64,000 nucleotides of DNA from an uncultured Bacteroidales bacterium (GTDB lineage Bacteria; Bacteroidota; Bacteroidia; Bacteroidales; Bacteroidaceae), in assembly GCA_902778625.1 (NCBI GenBank), contig CACYYM010000004.1, positions 124,001 through 188,000 on the forward strand, written 5' to 3'. Below, in pieces: positions 52,762 to 62,381 of this stretch. Positions within the stretch are counted from its first letter, which is position 1. Each line of letters starts with the position of its first letter. A program made the position numbers and the translations under genes. The notes under the pieces were generated by a model. It worked only from the letters and a program-made list of their open reading frames with translations. It did no database searches and was not told the DNA's origin.

Positions 52762-55700
52762 ATGGCAAACAGAGTTGATTGCTTTATCCCTTGGCAGAGC
52801 GACGAACAGGTCAAGGGGACGCTGGACGAGCTGCTGGCTGACGAGAACGTGAAAGAGGTGAACTTCCTGCGAGAAGAGGGCATTGGCAGCACCAAGACGA
52901 TACGCTTCATCGCAGAAACAGCGACAGCTCCATATACTTTATTATATTGTAAGTACGACGCCCTGCAGCTCGGCTATCATGCCTTGACACGACTCCTCAC
53001 AATTGCTGAGGACAGCCAAGCACTGATGCTCTTCTCCGACCATTACACGCTTACCCCCAACGGGGAGCGTCGTTCGATGCCGCTGATCAGCTGCCAGCTC
53101 GGCTCTGTCCGCGATGACTTCCAGATGGGCTCGGTGCTGCTCTTCCGAACGGAGGTGCTGAAGGAGTATGTCGCGCAGGAGAACCTGCACAACTATCAGT
53201 TCGCTGCCCTCTATGACCTCAGGCTCTTCATCAGCCGCAAGCAACTGCCACTGCACATCGACGAGTTCCTCTATACCGAAGTAGAACGCGACACCAGGCT
53301 GAGCGGGCAGAAGCAGTTCGACTATGTCGACCCGCGCAACCGCAGCCGGCAAATCGAAATGGAACGGGCCTGCACACGGCATCTACGTGCCTTGAACGCC
53401 TATCTGCATGGTGACGAATACGACGAAATCAACCTCTCGGAAGGCGAGTTTGCAGTCGAGGCCTCCGTCATCATCCCTGTCCGCAACCGAGAGCGCACCA
53501 TCCGCGACGCCATTCGTAGTGTCTTGGAACAGGAAACCACCTTCCCATTCAACCTTATCGTCGTTGATAATGGCTCGGCAGACGGCACAACGGAAGCCAT
53601 CGACGAGTTCTCCGCCGACGAACGCGTCATACACATCATCCCCGACCGCAACGACCTCGGCATTGGCGGCTGCTGGAACATGGCTGTGCATCATCCACAG
53701 GTGGGACGCTTCGTGGTGCAGCTCGACAGCGACGACCTCTACTCTTCGCCACAAACATTGCAGCGAATGGTGGATGCTTTCTATGCTGAAGATGCAGCGA
53801 TGGTGATAGGCTCGTACAGAATGTGCGACTTCCAACTGAACACTCTTCCGCCTGGCCTCATCGACCATCGCGAGTGGACGCTCCAGAATGGTCGCAACAA
53901 TGCTCTGCGCATCAACGGCCTGGGCGCTCCTCGTGCCTTCTTCACGCCCGTCTTGAGAGAGTTGCAGATACCCAACACCAGCTATGGAGAGGACTATGCC
54001 CTCGGTCTCATGATAAGCCGCCGCTACCGCATCGGACGCATCTACGACGAGGTGTATCTCTGCCGTCGTTGGGAAGGCAACAGCGATGCCGCCCTCAGCC
54101 AGGACAAGATCAACAAGAACAACACCTACAAGGACCACCTGCGCACCCTCGAGATTAAGGCTCGTCAGCAACTCAACCTGCTCTGGCAACATAAAGTGAC
54201 AGAGGAGGAGATTGAAGCCTTCTTCCAAAAGGAACTGCAAGATTGGCCTGAAGCTGCCGAACGATATAAGGCATTGGAGGAAGGCGTGCAGACAAAGGAA
54301 CTGCCCCTTGGCGAGACGATGATGGCTGCTCAATGGAACCCCGCCCGAATCGTCTCTACGGGAGCCGCTATAGACAAGAAGACAATCAGCGAACGCCCTT
54401 GCTTCCTCTGCGACAACAACCGACCGAAGGAGCAGCACAAGCTGATGACGGAGAAGCACTACCAGATTCTCGTCAACCCCTACCCCATCCTGCCTCAGCA
54501 CTTTACTATCCCTATGCGACGACACACGCCTCAGAGCATCTACAGCTCGTTCGGCACGCTTCGTAAGATGGCATGGGACATGCCGAAGCACATCGTCTTC
54601 TACAACGGCCCGCTCTGTGGCGCGTCGTGTCCTGACCATATGCATCTGCAGGCAGGAAGTCGCGGCATCGTTCCCTTGGAGCGCGACTGGACGATGTACG
54701 AGAAGGGACTCAGGAAGCTCTATCCTTTGACGGGCGAGCAGATGGCTTCAATGGAAGAAGCGGGCAACGTGGGCAATCGTCCGGGCCTTTATCTCTTGGA
54801 AGGTTACGCTTGCCCCGTCTTCGTCATTCGCAGCCTCCCGACTGAAAGCGACAGCCTGCTCTGCCAGCGTGTCTATAAGGCTCTGCCAGTGATAGGCGAC
54901 GAGACAGAGCCTCGCTTGAACATCGTCTGCTGGCGCCAGGAAGGCACTTCAAGTCGGCCTGACGAGATTGTGACGCTTATCTTCCCTCGCAGCAAGCATC
55001 GTCCCGATTGCTATTATGCTGAAAACAAGAAGCAGTTGCTGATAAGTCCAGGAGCACTCGACATGTGCGGCCTCTTCATTACACCTCGCCAACAAGACTT
55101 CGAGGCGCTGACGGCAGAGAAAGCTGCAAGCATCCTCAAGGAAGTGACGCTAAGCGAAGAAGAGCTGAAACCCATCATAGCACAACTGACTGACAAACCT
55201 GAGGAATCTGTCATAGAAGAGGAACGGAAGGATGATATGCAAGCCATCAATCAGCACGTTTCTGTCGGCATCATGAAGGATACAGCCATCCGCTTCTGCA
55301 TGAACAGTCCTTATCAAGCCAAAGGCACAGAGGTGACAGGCGAGCAAATAGCAGAATACACCGAGGGCGGCATCCGTTGGAAGGACAATGTCTATCAGGA
55401 ACTGACGTTCCGTCCTCAGGAAGATGCCGCGTCCTTCACCCTTCATGGCGTCACCATCGGGCAGAAGTTCCACTGGGAGCGACAGGAATCACAGACCTTC
55501 AGCGGCATCCTCAAGCTTGTTGTTGACGAGGACAAGATTGTGGCAATCAACATCCTTCCCGTCGAGGATTACCTGACGAGCGTCATCAGCAGCGAGATGA
55601 AGAGCAGTTGTTCGCTCGAGTTTCTGAAGGCTGCCGCCGTCATCAGCCGCAGTTGGCTCTATGCCCAGATGCAGCGTCGTCAGGAAAGAGCCGGGCAGCC

Positions 55701-56478
55701 AGCACCGTTCTTCACGTTCGTCAAGGGCGAAGGCGAAAGCATCCGTTGGTACGACAGGGAGGACCACACCATCTTCGACGTCTGTGCCGACGACCACTGC
55801 CAGCGCTATCAAGGCATCACGAGGGCAAGCAATCCGCAGGTTGCGGAAGCCGTGAATGCCACACGAGGGCAGGTTCTGATGTACCACGGAAAGGTTTGCG
55901 ACACGCGCTTCGGCAAGTGTTGTGGCGGACAGACCAACGAGTATCAGTACTGTTGGGAGAACATCGAGGTGCCTTACCTGCGTTCCGTCAAAGATCCCTA
56001 CTGCAATACAAACGACACCCAGATACTTAGACAGGTCCTCAACGACTACGACCTCGAGACGCACGACTTCTATGAATGGACGGAAGAGCTGTCGCAGGAA
56101 GAAATCCACGAACGCATCACGAGCCATTTGAAGATGGATCTGGGACCGATTCTCAACTTAGAAATAGTGGAGAAGGGACCAGGCGGACACATCAGCAAGC
56201 TGCGTATCGTAGGCAAGGACAAGGCTTTCATCATCGGCAAGGAACTTGAGATTCGCCGATTGCTCAGCACCTCAACCCTGAAGAGCAGCGCCTTTACCGT
56301 CGAGACGAAGAATGTCAGAGGTGGTGTTCCACAGCGGTTTGTCCTTCACGGACGTGGTTGGGGACACGGCGTAGGCCTTTGCCAAATCGGTGCTGCCGTG
56401 ATGGGCGAGCAAGGTTACAGCTACAAAAAAATCTTGAAGCACTATTATACTGACGTGCAAATCAAGCGCCTTTCATAA
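52762..56478 (+). CDS. Three-module protein: glycosyltransferase GT2, DUF4922 (GalT/HIT-like), SpoIID
   Basis: A 1238-residue protein with no signal peptide. Residues 1-215 look like a degenerate GT-A domain ([28 protein letters not shown]). Residues 234-430 are a complete GT2 domain: [28 protein letters not shown], and the metal-binding DSD at 322-324. Residues 510-870 match DUF4922 with CFLCDNNRP (CxxC at 547-550), [13 protein letters not shown] and [10 protein letters not shown], whose H626-x-H628-x-Q630 is the GalT/HIT active-site pattern. The last third is a SpoIID/LytB domain ([40 protein letters not shown]). Known SpoIID proteins act on peptidoglycan outside the cytoplasm, which conflicts with the missing signal. 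A sugar-nucleotide role in envelope building is inference. Confidence 0.87.
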   Translation: MANRVDCFIPWQSDEQVKGTLDELLADENVKEVNFLREEGIGSTKTIRFIAETATAPYTLLYCKYDALQLGYHALTRLLTIAEDSQALMLFSDHYTLTPNGERRSMPLISCQLGSVRDDFQMGSVLLFRTEVLKEYVAQENLHNYQFAALYDLRLFISRKQLPLHIDEFLYTEVERDTRLSGQKQFDYVDPRNRSRQIEMERACTRHLRALNAYLHGDEYDEINLSEGEFAVEASVIIPVRNRERTIRDAIRSVLEQETTFPFNLIVVDNGSADGTTEAIDEFSADERVIHIIPDRNDLGIGGCWNMAVHHPQVGRFVVQLDSDDLYSSPQTLQRMVDAFYAEDAAMVIGSYRMCDFQLNTLPPGLIDHREWTLQNGRNNALRINGLGAPRAFFTPVLRELQIPNTSYGEDYALGLMISRRYRIGRIYDEVYLCRRWEGNSDAALSQDKINKNNTYKDHLRTLEIKARQQLNLLWQHKVTEEEIEAFFQKELQDWPEAAERYKALEEGVQTKELPLGETMMAAQWNPARIVSTGAAIDKKTISERPCFLCDNNRPKEQHKLMTEKHYQILVNPYPILPQHFTIPMRRHTPQSIYSSFGTLRKMAWDMPKHIVFYNGPLCGASCPDHMHLQAGSRGIVPLERDWTMYEKGLRKLYPLTGEQMASMEEAGNVGNRPGLYLLEGYACPVFVIRSLPTESDSLLCQRVYKALPVIGDETEPRLNIVCWRQEGTSSRPDEIVTLIFPRSKHRPDCYYAENKKQLLISPGALDMCGLFITPRQQDFEALTAEKAASILKEVTLSEEELKPIIAQLTDKPEESVIEEERKDDMQAINQHVSVGIMKDTAIRFCMNSPYQAKGTEVTGEQIAEYTEGGIRWKDNVYQELTFRPQEDAASFTLHGVTIGQKFHWERQESQTFSGILKLVVDEDKIVAINILPVEDYLTSVISSEMKSSCSLEFLKAAAVISRSWLYAQMQRRQERAGQPAPFFTFVKGEGESIRWYDREDHTIFDVCADDHCQRYQGITRASNPQVAEAVNATRGQVLMYHGKVCDTRFGKCCGGQTNEYQYCWENIEVPYLRSVKDPYCNTNDTQILRQVLNDYDLETHDFYEWTEELSQEEIHERITSHLKMDLGPILNLEIVEKGPGGHISKLRIVGKDKAFIIGKELEIRRLLSTSTLKSSAFTVETKNVRGGVPQRFVLHGRGWGHGVGLCQIGAAVMGEQGYSYKKILKHYYTDVQIKRLS

Positions 56479-56481
56479 ACA

Positions 56482-57441
56482 ATGACACTCTACGTCTTCA
56501 ACCCTGAGAATGATATGGCGCTTGCCGACGGGCATCCGGGCTACACGCCACCTGTCCAGATTCAGCAGATGCGGCGTGAGCTTTGGTGGCTTCCGCAGTG
56601 GTGGGCTGAAGACGAGGACATCGTTTGGAACGGCGAGGAGCGGCTCAATCTGTCTGACGACACTAGAATCTTGCCTTGGGGATGGAGTCCGGCACTCTGC
56701 CATCAACTCAAACAGGCAGGCGTTCAGGAGTCGCTTTTGCCTTCCCAGAAGGAGTTGGAACTTCTGAGACAACTTTCCCACAGACAAACTGCCGTGTCTC
56801 TTTTGCAGGAACTTCGAGGCGAATTACCTCTCGACGGACACCTTGCCGGCAAATCCGCCCTGTGTCGGAACATCAAGGAGGCAGAGGAAACGGCAAACGC
56901 GTATGGCGAAGCTTTGCTGAAATCCCCGTGGAGCAGCAGCGGAAGGGGTTTGATGAAGACGGACAATCCACAATGGAAGGCTTGGGCCAGCCGCATTCTG
57001 AAGGCACAGGGAAGTGTTGTTGTGGAGCAGTTCCTGCATAAAGTGACCGACTTTGCCCTTGAGTTCTGGCTCGATGGAAAGGGCGGAGTTGAATATCGAG
57101 GCTTGTCCCTCTTCTACACCAACGAGCGAGGAGCGTACTTGGGGAATTGGGTGGCACCCGAAGAACAGAAGCTTGCTTGGCTGGCTCAGTACATTCCTTT
57201 GCAATATCTCCAAGAGATACGGACTTGGTGGACAGCGCGTCTGAGCCGTTTCGACTACGCTGGTCCGGTCGGAATCGACATGATGTTGGCACAGAAAGGC
57301 ATTTGTCCCTGCATAGAAGTCAATTGGCGTTGGACGATGGGACTCGTCTCCTGCCTCGTTGCAGAACAGGGTCGCTACGGCCGCATGGTGGTGGAGTACA
57401 TCTACGGGCACTATTCTGCCGAAGTCGAGGCGTTTAGCTGA
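56482..57441 (+). CDS. ATP-grasp-like protein
   Basis: A 319-residue cytoplasmic protein that starts 3 bp after the large SpoIID fusion and must be co-expressed with it. ATP-grasp features: K147 in LLKSPWSSSGRG with the flexible S/G loop, VVVEQFL (hinge), D266 in GPVGIDMML, and E279-x-N281 in CIEVNWRWTMG, the metal pair. The N-terminal FNPENDMALADGHPGYTPP is distinctive and may bind the second substrate. I do not know the family's function; ATP-grasp enzymes usually ligate a carboxylate to an amine or thiol. A step in making the same product as its neighbour is inferred. Confidence 0.75.
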   Translation: MTLYVFNPENDMALADGHPGYTPPVQIQQMRRELWWLPQWWAEDEDIVWNGEERLNLSDDTRILPWGWSPALCHQLKQAGVQESLLPSQKELELLRQLSHRQTAVSLLQELRGELPLDGHLAGKSALCRNIKEAEETANAYGEALLKSPWSSSGRGLMKTDNPQWKAWASRILKAQGSVVVEQFLHKVTDFALEFWLDGKGGVEYRGLSLFYTNERGAYLGNWVAPEEQKLAWLAQYIPLQYLQEIRTWWTARLSRFDYAGPVGIDMMLAQKGICPCIEVNWRWTMGLVSCLVAEQGRYGRMVVEYIYGHYSAEVEAFS

Positions 57442-57465
57442 GAAAAAGACTGCCCGTTAAGTCGA

Positions 57466-57531
57466 TCAACTTAACACGTTGTAATTGCAAACACACCACG
57501 TCGTGTTTGCTAACTTAACACGTTAAGTTAA
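57466..57531 (+). repeat. 22-bp-period array 5 (TTAACACGTT core), 3' of the ATP-grasp gene
   Basis: Three 22-bp units lie at 57466-57487, 57488-57509 and 57510-57531 with joints ATTG/CAAA and TTTG/CTAA. The outer units share CAACTTAACACGTT-like cores with array 2; the middle one has a different palindromic core (CACGTCGTG). It begins 25 bp after the stop codon. Confidence 0.8.
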
Positions 57532-57572
57532 ATTATTCTCCGCTTCATTGCTCTTTATTGTCAATTTCTTCG

Positions 57573-57580
57573 TATCTTTG
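57573..57580 (+). promoter_or_regulatory. -7 box for the metallophosphoesterase operon
   Basis: TATCTTTG lies 20 bp before the ATG at 57601. Confidence 0.65.
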
Positions 57581-57600
57581 CACACACATATAAATAAGGT

Positions 57601-59781
57601 ATGAACAGAAGAGAATTCCTGAGGCGCAGTACCGCCCTTGCTGGAGCAGCCTATTTAGGTTCGCCAGCCCTCGCTGAGACGATTGCCACTTTGGGCAATC
57701 CCAACCTCGTAATCGGCATTGTGAGCGACATACATCTGCGTGGTGCAGACACAGCCGAGACGTTCGTCCACACCCTGGAATACTTCCGTAGTCTGAAGGT
57801 GGACGGCGTCATCATTGCCGGCGACATGGCCGACCAAGGACTTCTTCCCCAGCTGCAAGTGGTGGCGGATGCTTGGTTCCAAGTCTTTCCGAACAATAAA
57901 GGCATCGACGGAAAAGAGACGGTTCAGCTCTTCATCTACGGCAACCACGACATGGAGGCCTATACCTGGGGCGGAACCATCAGCAGCGTCGGGGCAGAGA
58001 CGGCGCAAGCGCAAGGCATCGGACGACAGGCTGCGGCTGCTTGGAAACAATGTTTCAAGGAGGACTACCAGCCCATCTGGATGAAAACCATCAAGGGCTA
58101 TCACTTCATCGGCGCGCATTGGGAGAACCAGAACCACATCTCGGGACTTGCCGACTTCCTTCAGGAGCACAACTCCGAGCTGACTGCCGACGGAAAACCC
58201 TTCTTTTACATTCAGCATCCACACCCCAAAGATACCTGCAACTGCGCGTGGGCATGGGGCAGAGACGACGGAACGGTGACACGATTGCTCAGCAATTATC
58301 CCAATGCCATCGCGTTCTCAGGCCACTCGCACTCGCCTCTCGACGACGACCGCGACCTTTGGCAAGGCGCTTTCACCAGCATTGGAACCTCGTCGCTCAA
58401 GTATCTCTACCCGATGCCGGCACGTGAAAACACCTATCAAGACGACTGGTCGGCGCAACCGCCCTCGCAGATGGCGAAGATGAACCCACAGGACGGCCGT
58501 CAGGGAATGGTGATGCGCGTCTATGATTCGGCTATCACGTTCGAGAAGAGAGAGTTTGTCTATGACGAACCCATCGGCGATACTTGGTATCTGCCCTGGC
58601 CCATCTCGGCAACACAACCACTCTCGTTCGAGAATCGCGCCAAGACGGCTGCCATTCCGCAATTCCCTGCAGGCACAAAGGTTACCGTTACCGGAGGCTC
58701 TGGCGCCGACCGTTATGGCGTTTCGCAGAAGCAGGTCACAGTTCACTTCCCTACTGTTCTGAAGAAGAACACCGGCGTGCGTGCCTTCGACTACGAGGTG
58801 CAGGTGGAGTACGACTGGCTCGACGTTCGCCACGTCACCGCTACGAAGCGCGTCTTCTCGCCTAAGTGCTACCTCGGCGAGAACAAGGAAGAGGGCGAAG
58901 TCGTCTGCGTCTTCGGCGAGAGCGAACTGCCCAAAGACTTCGCTTACCGCTTTGCCGTGCGTCCATGCAACTGCTTCGGCGCCAAAGGAGACCCCATCTA
59001 TTCGGACTGGGTGGACAGCACCATCGCCTCCTACATCTCGACCCTCTCGCTCGACAAACAGTTCTACAAGGTAAACGAAAGCATTCAGGCAAGCTTCAGC
59101 GGCGTTCCTGTCGGCACAGAAGCATGGCTCGGCATCTACGCCAAAGGCAAAACCCCAGGCACGAGCGACACATCGGCAACCTACGCATATACTGAAGTGG
59201 CAGCAGGCACGTTGAGCCTTAGACTAACGGAACCCGGCGAATACTTTGCCGTGCTATTCCAGGACGGAGGCTACACAGAGTGCTCGCCTCGTATTCCTCT
59301 CTTTGTCACTTCAAGGGCATACAACCCCGAGAACTTCTCCATGCAGACCGACAAACCCGTCTATAACGTGGGCGACGCCATCGTCATAACACTTGCGAAT
59401 GCTCCCAACATCAATAAAGACTGGGTGGGCATCTACCAAGCAGGGCTCATGCCAAAGGACGTAATCTGCCCCACTTGGCTTTATAGCAACAAGGTTAACG
59501 GCACACTCACACTCAACGTAAGCGGCACAAGGAACTGGACAGCGCCCTTGCCCGAAGGCGACTACTTCGTGGGATACTTCATGGCGGACGGCTACGAGGA
59601 GCCTTTCCCACGCCAGTATTTCACCATCAAAAGCAAGAGCGATGACGATAGCGTTTCCGCTCCCTCCGAAGAGAGAGAAGGCAACCACCTCATCTACCGC
59701 CTCGACGGCAAACGCACCGCAAGTATGCAAGAGCCGGGCCTCTATATCAAGGATGGAAAGAAGATACTAGTTAATACATAA
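57601..59781 (+). CDS. Exported metallophosphoesterase with Tat-type signal and two C-terminal repeats
   Basis: A 726-residue protein. The start MNRREFLRRSTALAGAAYLG carries a twin-arginine motif (RREFL), so folded export is likely. The calcineurin-type phosphoesterase motifs are in order: VSDIHLRG, GDMADQG, YGNHDM, IQHPHP, SGHSHSP. After this domain (about 35-290) come linker beta domains and two related repeats of about 90 residues (LDKQFYKVNESIQASF... GEYFAVLFQDGGYTE and TDKPVYNVGDAIVITL... GDYFVGYFMADGYEE). The last 30 residues are the short C-terminal tail (YRLDGKRTA... GLYIKDGKKILVNT) seen on exported Prevotella proteins. The phosphorylated substrate is unknown. pyrE follows 13 bp later. 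Confidence 0.88.
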   Translation: MNRREFLRRSTALAGAAYLGSPALAETIATLGNPNLVIGIVSDIHLRGADTAETFVHTLEYFRSLKVDGVIIAGDMADQGLLPQLQVVADAWFQVFPNNKGIDGKETVQLFIYGNHDMEAYTWGGTISSVGAETAQAQGIGRQAAAAWKQCFKEDYQPIWMKTIKGYHFIGAHWENQNHISGLADFLQEHNSELTADGKPFFYIQHPHPKDTCNCAWAWGRDDGTVTRLLSNYPNAIAFSGHSHSPLDDDRDLWQGAFTSIGTSSLKYLYPMPARENTYQDDWSAQPPSQMAKMNPQDGRQGMVMRVYDSAITFEKREFVYDEPIGDTWYLPWPISATQPLSFENRAKTAAIPQFPAGTKVTVTGGSGADRYGVSQKQVTVHFPTVLKKNTGVRAFDYEVQVEYDWLDVRHVTATKRVFSPKCYLGENKEEGEVVCVFGESELPKDFAYRFAVRPCNCFGAKGDPIYSDWVDSTIASYISTLSLDKQFYKVNESIQASFSGVPVGTEAWLGIYAKGKTPGTSDTSATYAYTEVAAGTLSLRLTEPGEYFAVLFQDGGYTECSPRIPLFVTSRAYNPENFSMQTDKPVYNVGDAIVITLANAPNINKDWVGIYQAGLMPKDVICPTWLYSNKVNGTLTLNVSGTRNWTAPLPEGDYFVGYFMADGYEEPFPRQYFTIKSKSDDDSVSAPSEEREGNHLIYRLDGKRTASMQEPGLYIKDGKKILVNT

Positions 59782-59794
59782 TACAAGATAAGAC

Positions 59795-60427
59795 ATGAAC
59801 AACGTTGAATCAATCTTTGCAGCTAAGCTGCTCGGCGTAAAAGCCATCAAGCTCCAGCCAAGCAATCCCTTCACGTGGGCAAGCGGCTGGAAAAGTCCTT
59901 TCTATTGCGACAACCGCAAGACGCTCTCCTTTCCCGACCTGCGCACCTTCGTCAAGGTGGAGCTGACGCGCCTCGTCATGGAGCAGTTCCCCGAGGCAGA
60001 AGGCGTGGCAGGCGTTGCCACAGGAGCCATTGCACAAGGCGCTTTGGTGGCCGACGCCCTCTCTCTTCCCTTTGCATATGTCCGCAGCAAGCCTAAAGAC
60101 CATGGAATGGAGAACCTCATCGAAGGCGAACTCAACAAGGGTATGAAGGTTGTGGTGGTCGAGGACCTCATCAGCACAGGCGGCAGCAGTCTCAAGGCCG
60201 TCGAGGCGCTCAGGAATGCAGGCTGTGAGGTAGTGGGTATGGTAGCGTCCTACACTTACGGTTTCCCCGTTGCAGAAGAAGCCTTCAAGGCAGCTGGCGT
60301 CAAGCTCCTCACCCTCACCAACTACGAGGCAGTCGTGGCTGAAGCCTTAAAGACAGGCTACATAAAAGAAAATGACATAGAGACCCTTAACCTTTGGCGC
60401 AAAGACCCAGCAAATTGGAAGTCATGA
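59795..60427 (+). CDS. pyrE: Orotate phosphoribosyltransferase
   Basis: A 210-residue type I phosphoribosyltransferase of usual length. It shows SGWKSPFYCDNRKTLSFPDL at the orotate side, GVATGAIAQGALVA, FAYVRSKPKDHG with the conserved R-K-K cluster, and the PRPP motif VVVVEDLISTGGSS. It joins orotate and PRPP to give OMP in pyrimidine synthesis. Its TGA overlaps the ATG of the next gene (ATGA), coupling it to the SRPBCC protein and argH. Confidence 0.96.
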   Translation: MNNVESIFAAKLLGVKAIKLQPSNPFTWASGWKSPFYCDNRKTLSFPDLRTFVKVELTRLVMEQFPEAEGVAGVATGAIAQGALVADALSLPFAYVRSKPKDHGMENLIEGELNKGMKVVVVEDLISTGGSSLKAVEALRNAGCEVVGMVASYTYGFPVAEEAFKAAGVKLLTLTNYEAVVAEALKTGYIKENDIETLNLWRKDPANWKS

Positions 60428-60903
60428 CAGAATACAAAAGCGAAGTAAAGAAGATATACGCTCCCATCGGACGCGTCTATGAGCGATTGGCAGACCTCAA
60501 TAACCTGGCTGTCATTCAGCAAGGGCTCGATAATCCTGAAGCGATGGAGCGCATTAAGCAGCAGGCAGGCGATAAGGTTTCGTCTGAGCAGCTGGAGCAA
60601 GTTGTCGAGAAGTTGCGCTCGTTGCAGTTCGACACAGATTCTGTCTCGGGCCAGACACCAGTAGGCACAGCCACTCTGCGCATCATAGAGCGCGAGCCGG
60701 AAAAGACCATCAAGTTCGTTGCTGAGGGTATGCCCGTGGCCGCAAACATGTGGATTCAGTTGCTTCCGCAAAGCGAGAATGAGTGTGCCATGCGTCTTAC
60801 CGTCAAAGCCGACCTGAACTTCTTCATCCGCCAAATGGTTGGCAAAAAACTCGAGCAAGGCGTTGATGGTCTCGCACAAATGTTAGCAAGTTTACCATAT
60901 TAA
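60424..60903 (+). CDS. SRPBCC-family small protein
   Basis: A 159-residue protein starting at the ATG that overlaps the pyrE stop. The START/SRPBCC-like layout is visible: EVKKIYAPIGRVYERLADLNNL, a helical insert, then beta strands GTATLRIIEREPEKTIKFVAEG and MWIQLLPQSENECAMRLTV, closing with the long helix FFIRQMVGKKLEQGVDGLAQML. Members bind hydrophobic ligands in a deep cavity. No catalytic residues are evident and the ligand is unknown. Its conserved place between pyrE and argH may be only operon convenience. Confidence 0.78.
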   Translation: MTEYKSEVKKIYAPIGRVYERLADLNNLAVIQQGLDNPEAMERIKQQAGDKVSSEQLEQVVEKLRSLQFDTDSVSGQTPVGTATLRIIEREPEKTIKFVAEGMPVAANMWIQLLPQSENECAMRLTVKADLNFFIRQMVGKKLEQGVDGLAQMLASLPY

Positions 60904-60913
60904 TACTCTCACA

Positions 60914-62248
60914 ATGGCAAAGCTTTGGGACAAAGGATATGAGGTGACGGCGGAGATAGAGCGCTTCACCGTCGGACGTGACCGCGAGATGGACATGTAT
61001 TTGGCTGAGGCCGACGTGCTTGGCTCGATGGCACACATCACAATGCTCGAGAGCATTGGGCTTCTCAAGAAAGATGAACTGCAGACGTTGCTTGCAGAAC
61101 TGCGAAACATCCTTGCAGACATTAGAGCAGGGAAGTTCGTCATCGAGGAAGGCATCGAGGACGTTCACTCGCAGGTTGAGCTGATGCTGACGCGCCGATT
61201 GGGTGATGTCGGCAAGAAGATACATTCCGGTCGCAGCCGCAACGACCAAGTACTGGTGGACCTCAAACTATTCATCCGCAAGCAATTGCGGCTTGTGGCA
61301 GAGGACGTGAGGTGTCTCTTCACTGAGTTGCAAAGCCAGAGCGAGCGCTACAAAGACGTACTGATGCCAGGCTACACGCATCTTCAAGTGGCGATGCCCA
61401 GCAGCTTCGGCCTTTGGCTTGGTGCTTACGCCGAGAGCCTCGCGGATGATCTCGTCTTCCTGCAGGCTGCCTATCGCATCACCAACCGCAACCCGCTTGG
61501 CTCGGCCGCTGGCTATGGCTCGTCGTTCCCTTTGAACCGCACGATGACGACAGAACTTCTTGGCTTCGACTCCCTTGACTATAACGTCGTTTATGCCCAG
61601 ATGGGGCGCGGCAAGACTGAGCGCAACGTCGCCTTCGCTCTTGCAGGAATAGCAGGAACCGTCAGCAAGCTTGCCTTCGATGCCTGCCTCTTCAACAGCC
61701 AGAACTTCGGTTTCATCAAGTTGCCGAAGGAGTGCACAACCGGCTCCAGCATCATGCCGCACAAGAAGAACCCTGATGTCTTCGAGCTGACTCGCGCCAA
61801 GTGCAACAAGCTTCAAGCTCTGCCTCAACAGATTACGCTCATTATGAACAACCTGCCGAGCGGTTACTTCCGCGACCTGCAAATCATCAAGGAAGTCTTC
61901 CTGCCTGCTTTTCAGGAGCTGAGGGACTGCTTGCAGATGGCAACCTACATCATCGCAAGGCTCGAAGTGAACTCTCACATCCTCAACGACCCTCGCTACG
62001 ACCTGATGTTCTCCGTAGAGGAGGTGAACCGCCTGGCCAGCGAGGGCATGCCTTTCCGCGATGCCTACAAGAAGGTCGGGCTCGACATCGAGGCCGGGAA
62101 GTTCGTTCCCAAAAAGGAAGTCCACCACACGCACGAGGGCAGCATCGGCAATCTGTGCACGAAGGAGATAGCCGCCATCTTCGAGCAGACATGGAAAAAT
62201 TTCCACTTCGAAAGAGCTGAAGAAGCAGAAAGGAAATTGGGGGGGTAA
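60914..62248 (+). CDS. argH: Argininosuccinate lyase
   Basis: A 444-residue fumarase/aspartase-superfamily protein. Motifs: SRNDQVLVDLKLFIR, PGYTHLQVAMPSSFG, GSAAGYGSSFPLNR, and the superfamily signature GSSIMPHKKNPDVFE with the catalytic serine loop. It cleaves argininosuccinate to arginine and fumarate. It lies 10 bp after the SRPBCC gene and ends the operon; a 22-bp-period array starts inside its stop codon. The C-terminal GG-rich end (RKLGG) is slightly odd but within family range. Confidence 0.95.
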   Translation: MAKLWDKGYEVTAEIERFTVGRDREMDMYLAEADVLGSMAHITMLESIGLLKKDELQTLLAELRNILADIRAGKFVIEEGIEDVHSQVELMLTRRLGDVGKKIHSGRSRNDQVLVDLKLFIRKQLRLVAEDVRCLFTELQSQSERYKDVLMPGYTHLQVAMPSSFGLWLGAYAESLADDLVFLQAAYRITNRNPLGSAAGYGSSFPLNRTMTTELLGFDSLDYNVVYAQMGRGKTERNVAFALAGIAGTVSKLAFDACLFNSQNFGFIKLPKECTTGSSIMPHKKNPDVFELTRAKCNKLQALPQQITLIMNNLPSGYFRDLQIIKEVFLPAFQELRDCLQMATYIIARLEVNSHILNDPRYDLMFSVEEVNRLASEGMPFRDAYKKVGLDIEAGKFVPKKEVHHTHEGSIGNLCTKEIAAIFEQTWKNFHFERAEEAERKLGG

Positions 62249-62313
62249 AAACGCCGCACGCGGAAATTGCAATCCCCGCACGCGGCGTTGGTCATCCCCG
62301 CACGCGGCGTTTT
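62248..62313 (+). repeat. 22-bp-period array 6 (CCGCACGCGG core), overlapping the argH stop codon
   Basis: Three exact 22-bp units lie at 62248-62269, 62270-62291 and 62292-62313. The first is inverted relative to the next two, so units 1 and 2 pair. The joint is AATTG/CAATC. The first unit starts at the last base of the argH stop. The core equals that of array 1, 53 kb away. Confidence 0.85.
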
Positions 62314-62381
62314 AAATTCCCCTTAAGGGAGAGTAGTGGATCTCCACTTGGCGTCGGACTATACAATATCAAAAACAAGAG

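Noticed and set aside
53383..54645. A 420-codon minus-strand frame opposite the GT-DUF4922-SpoIID gene
   Set aside because: Shadow of the coding strand with no recognisable motif and no promoter.
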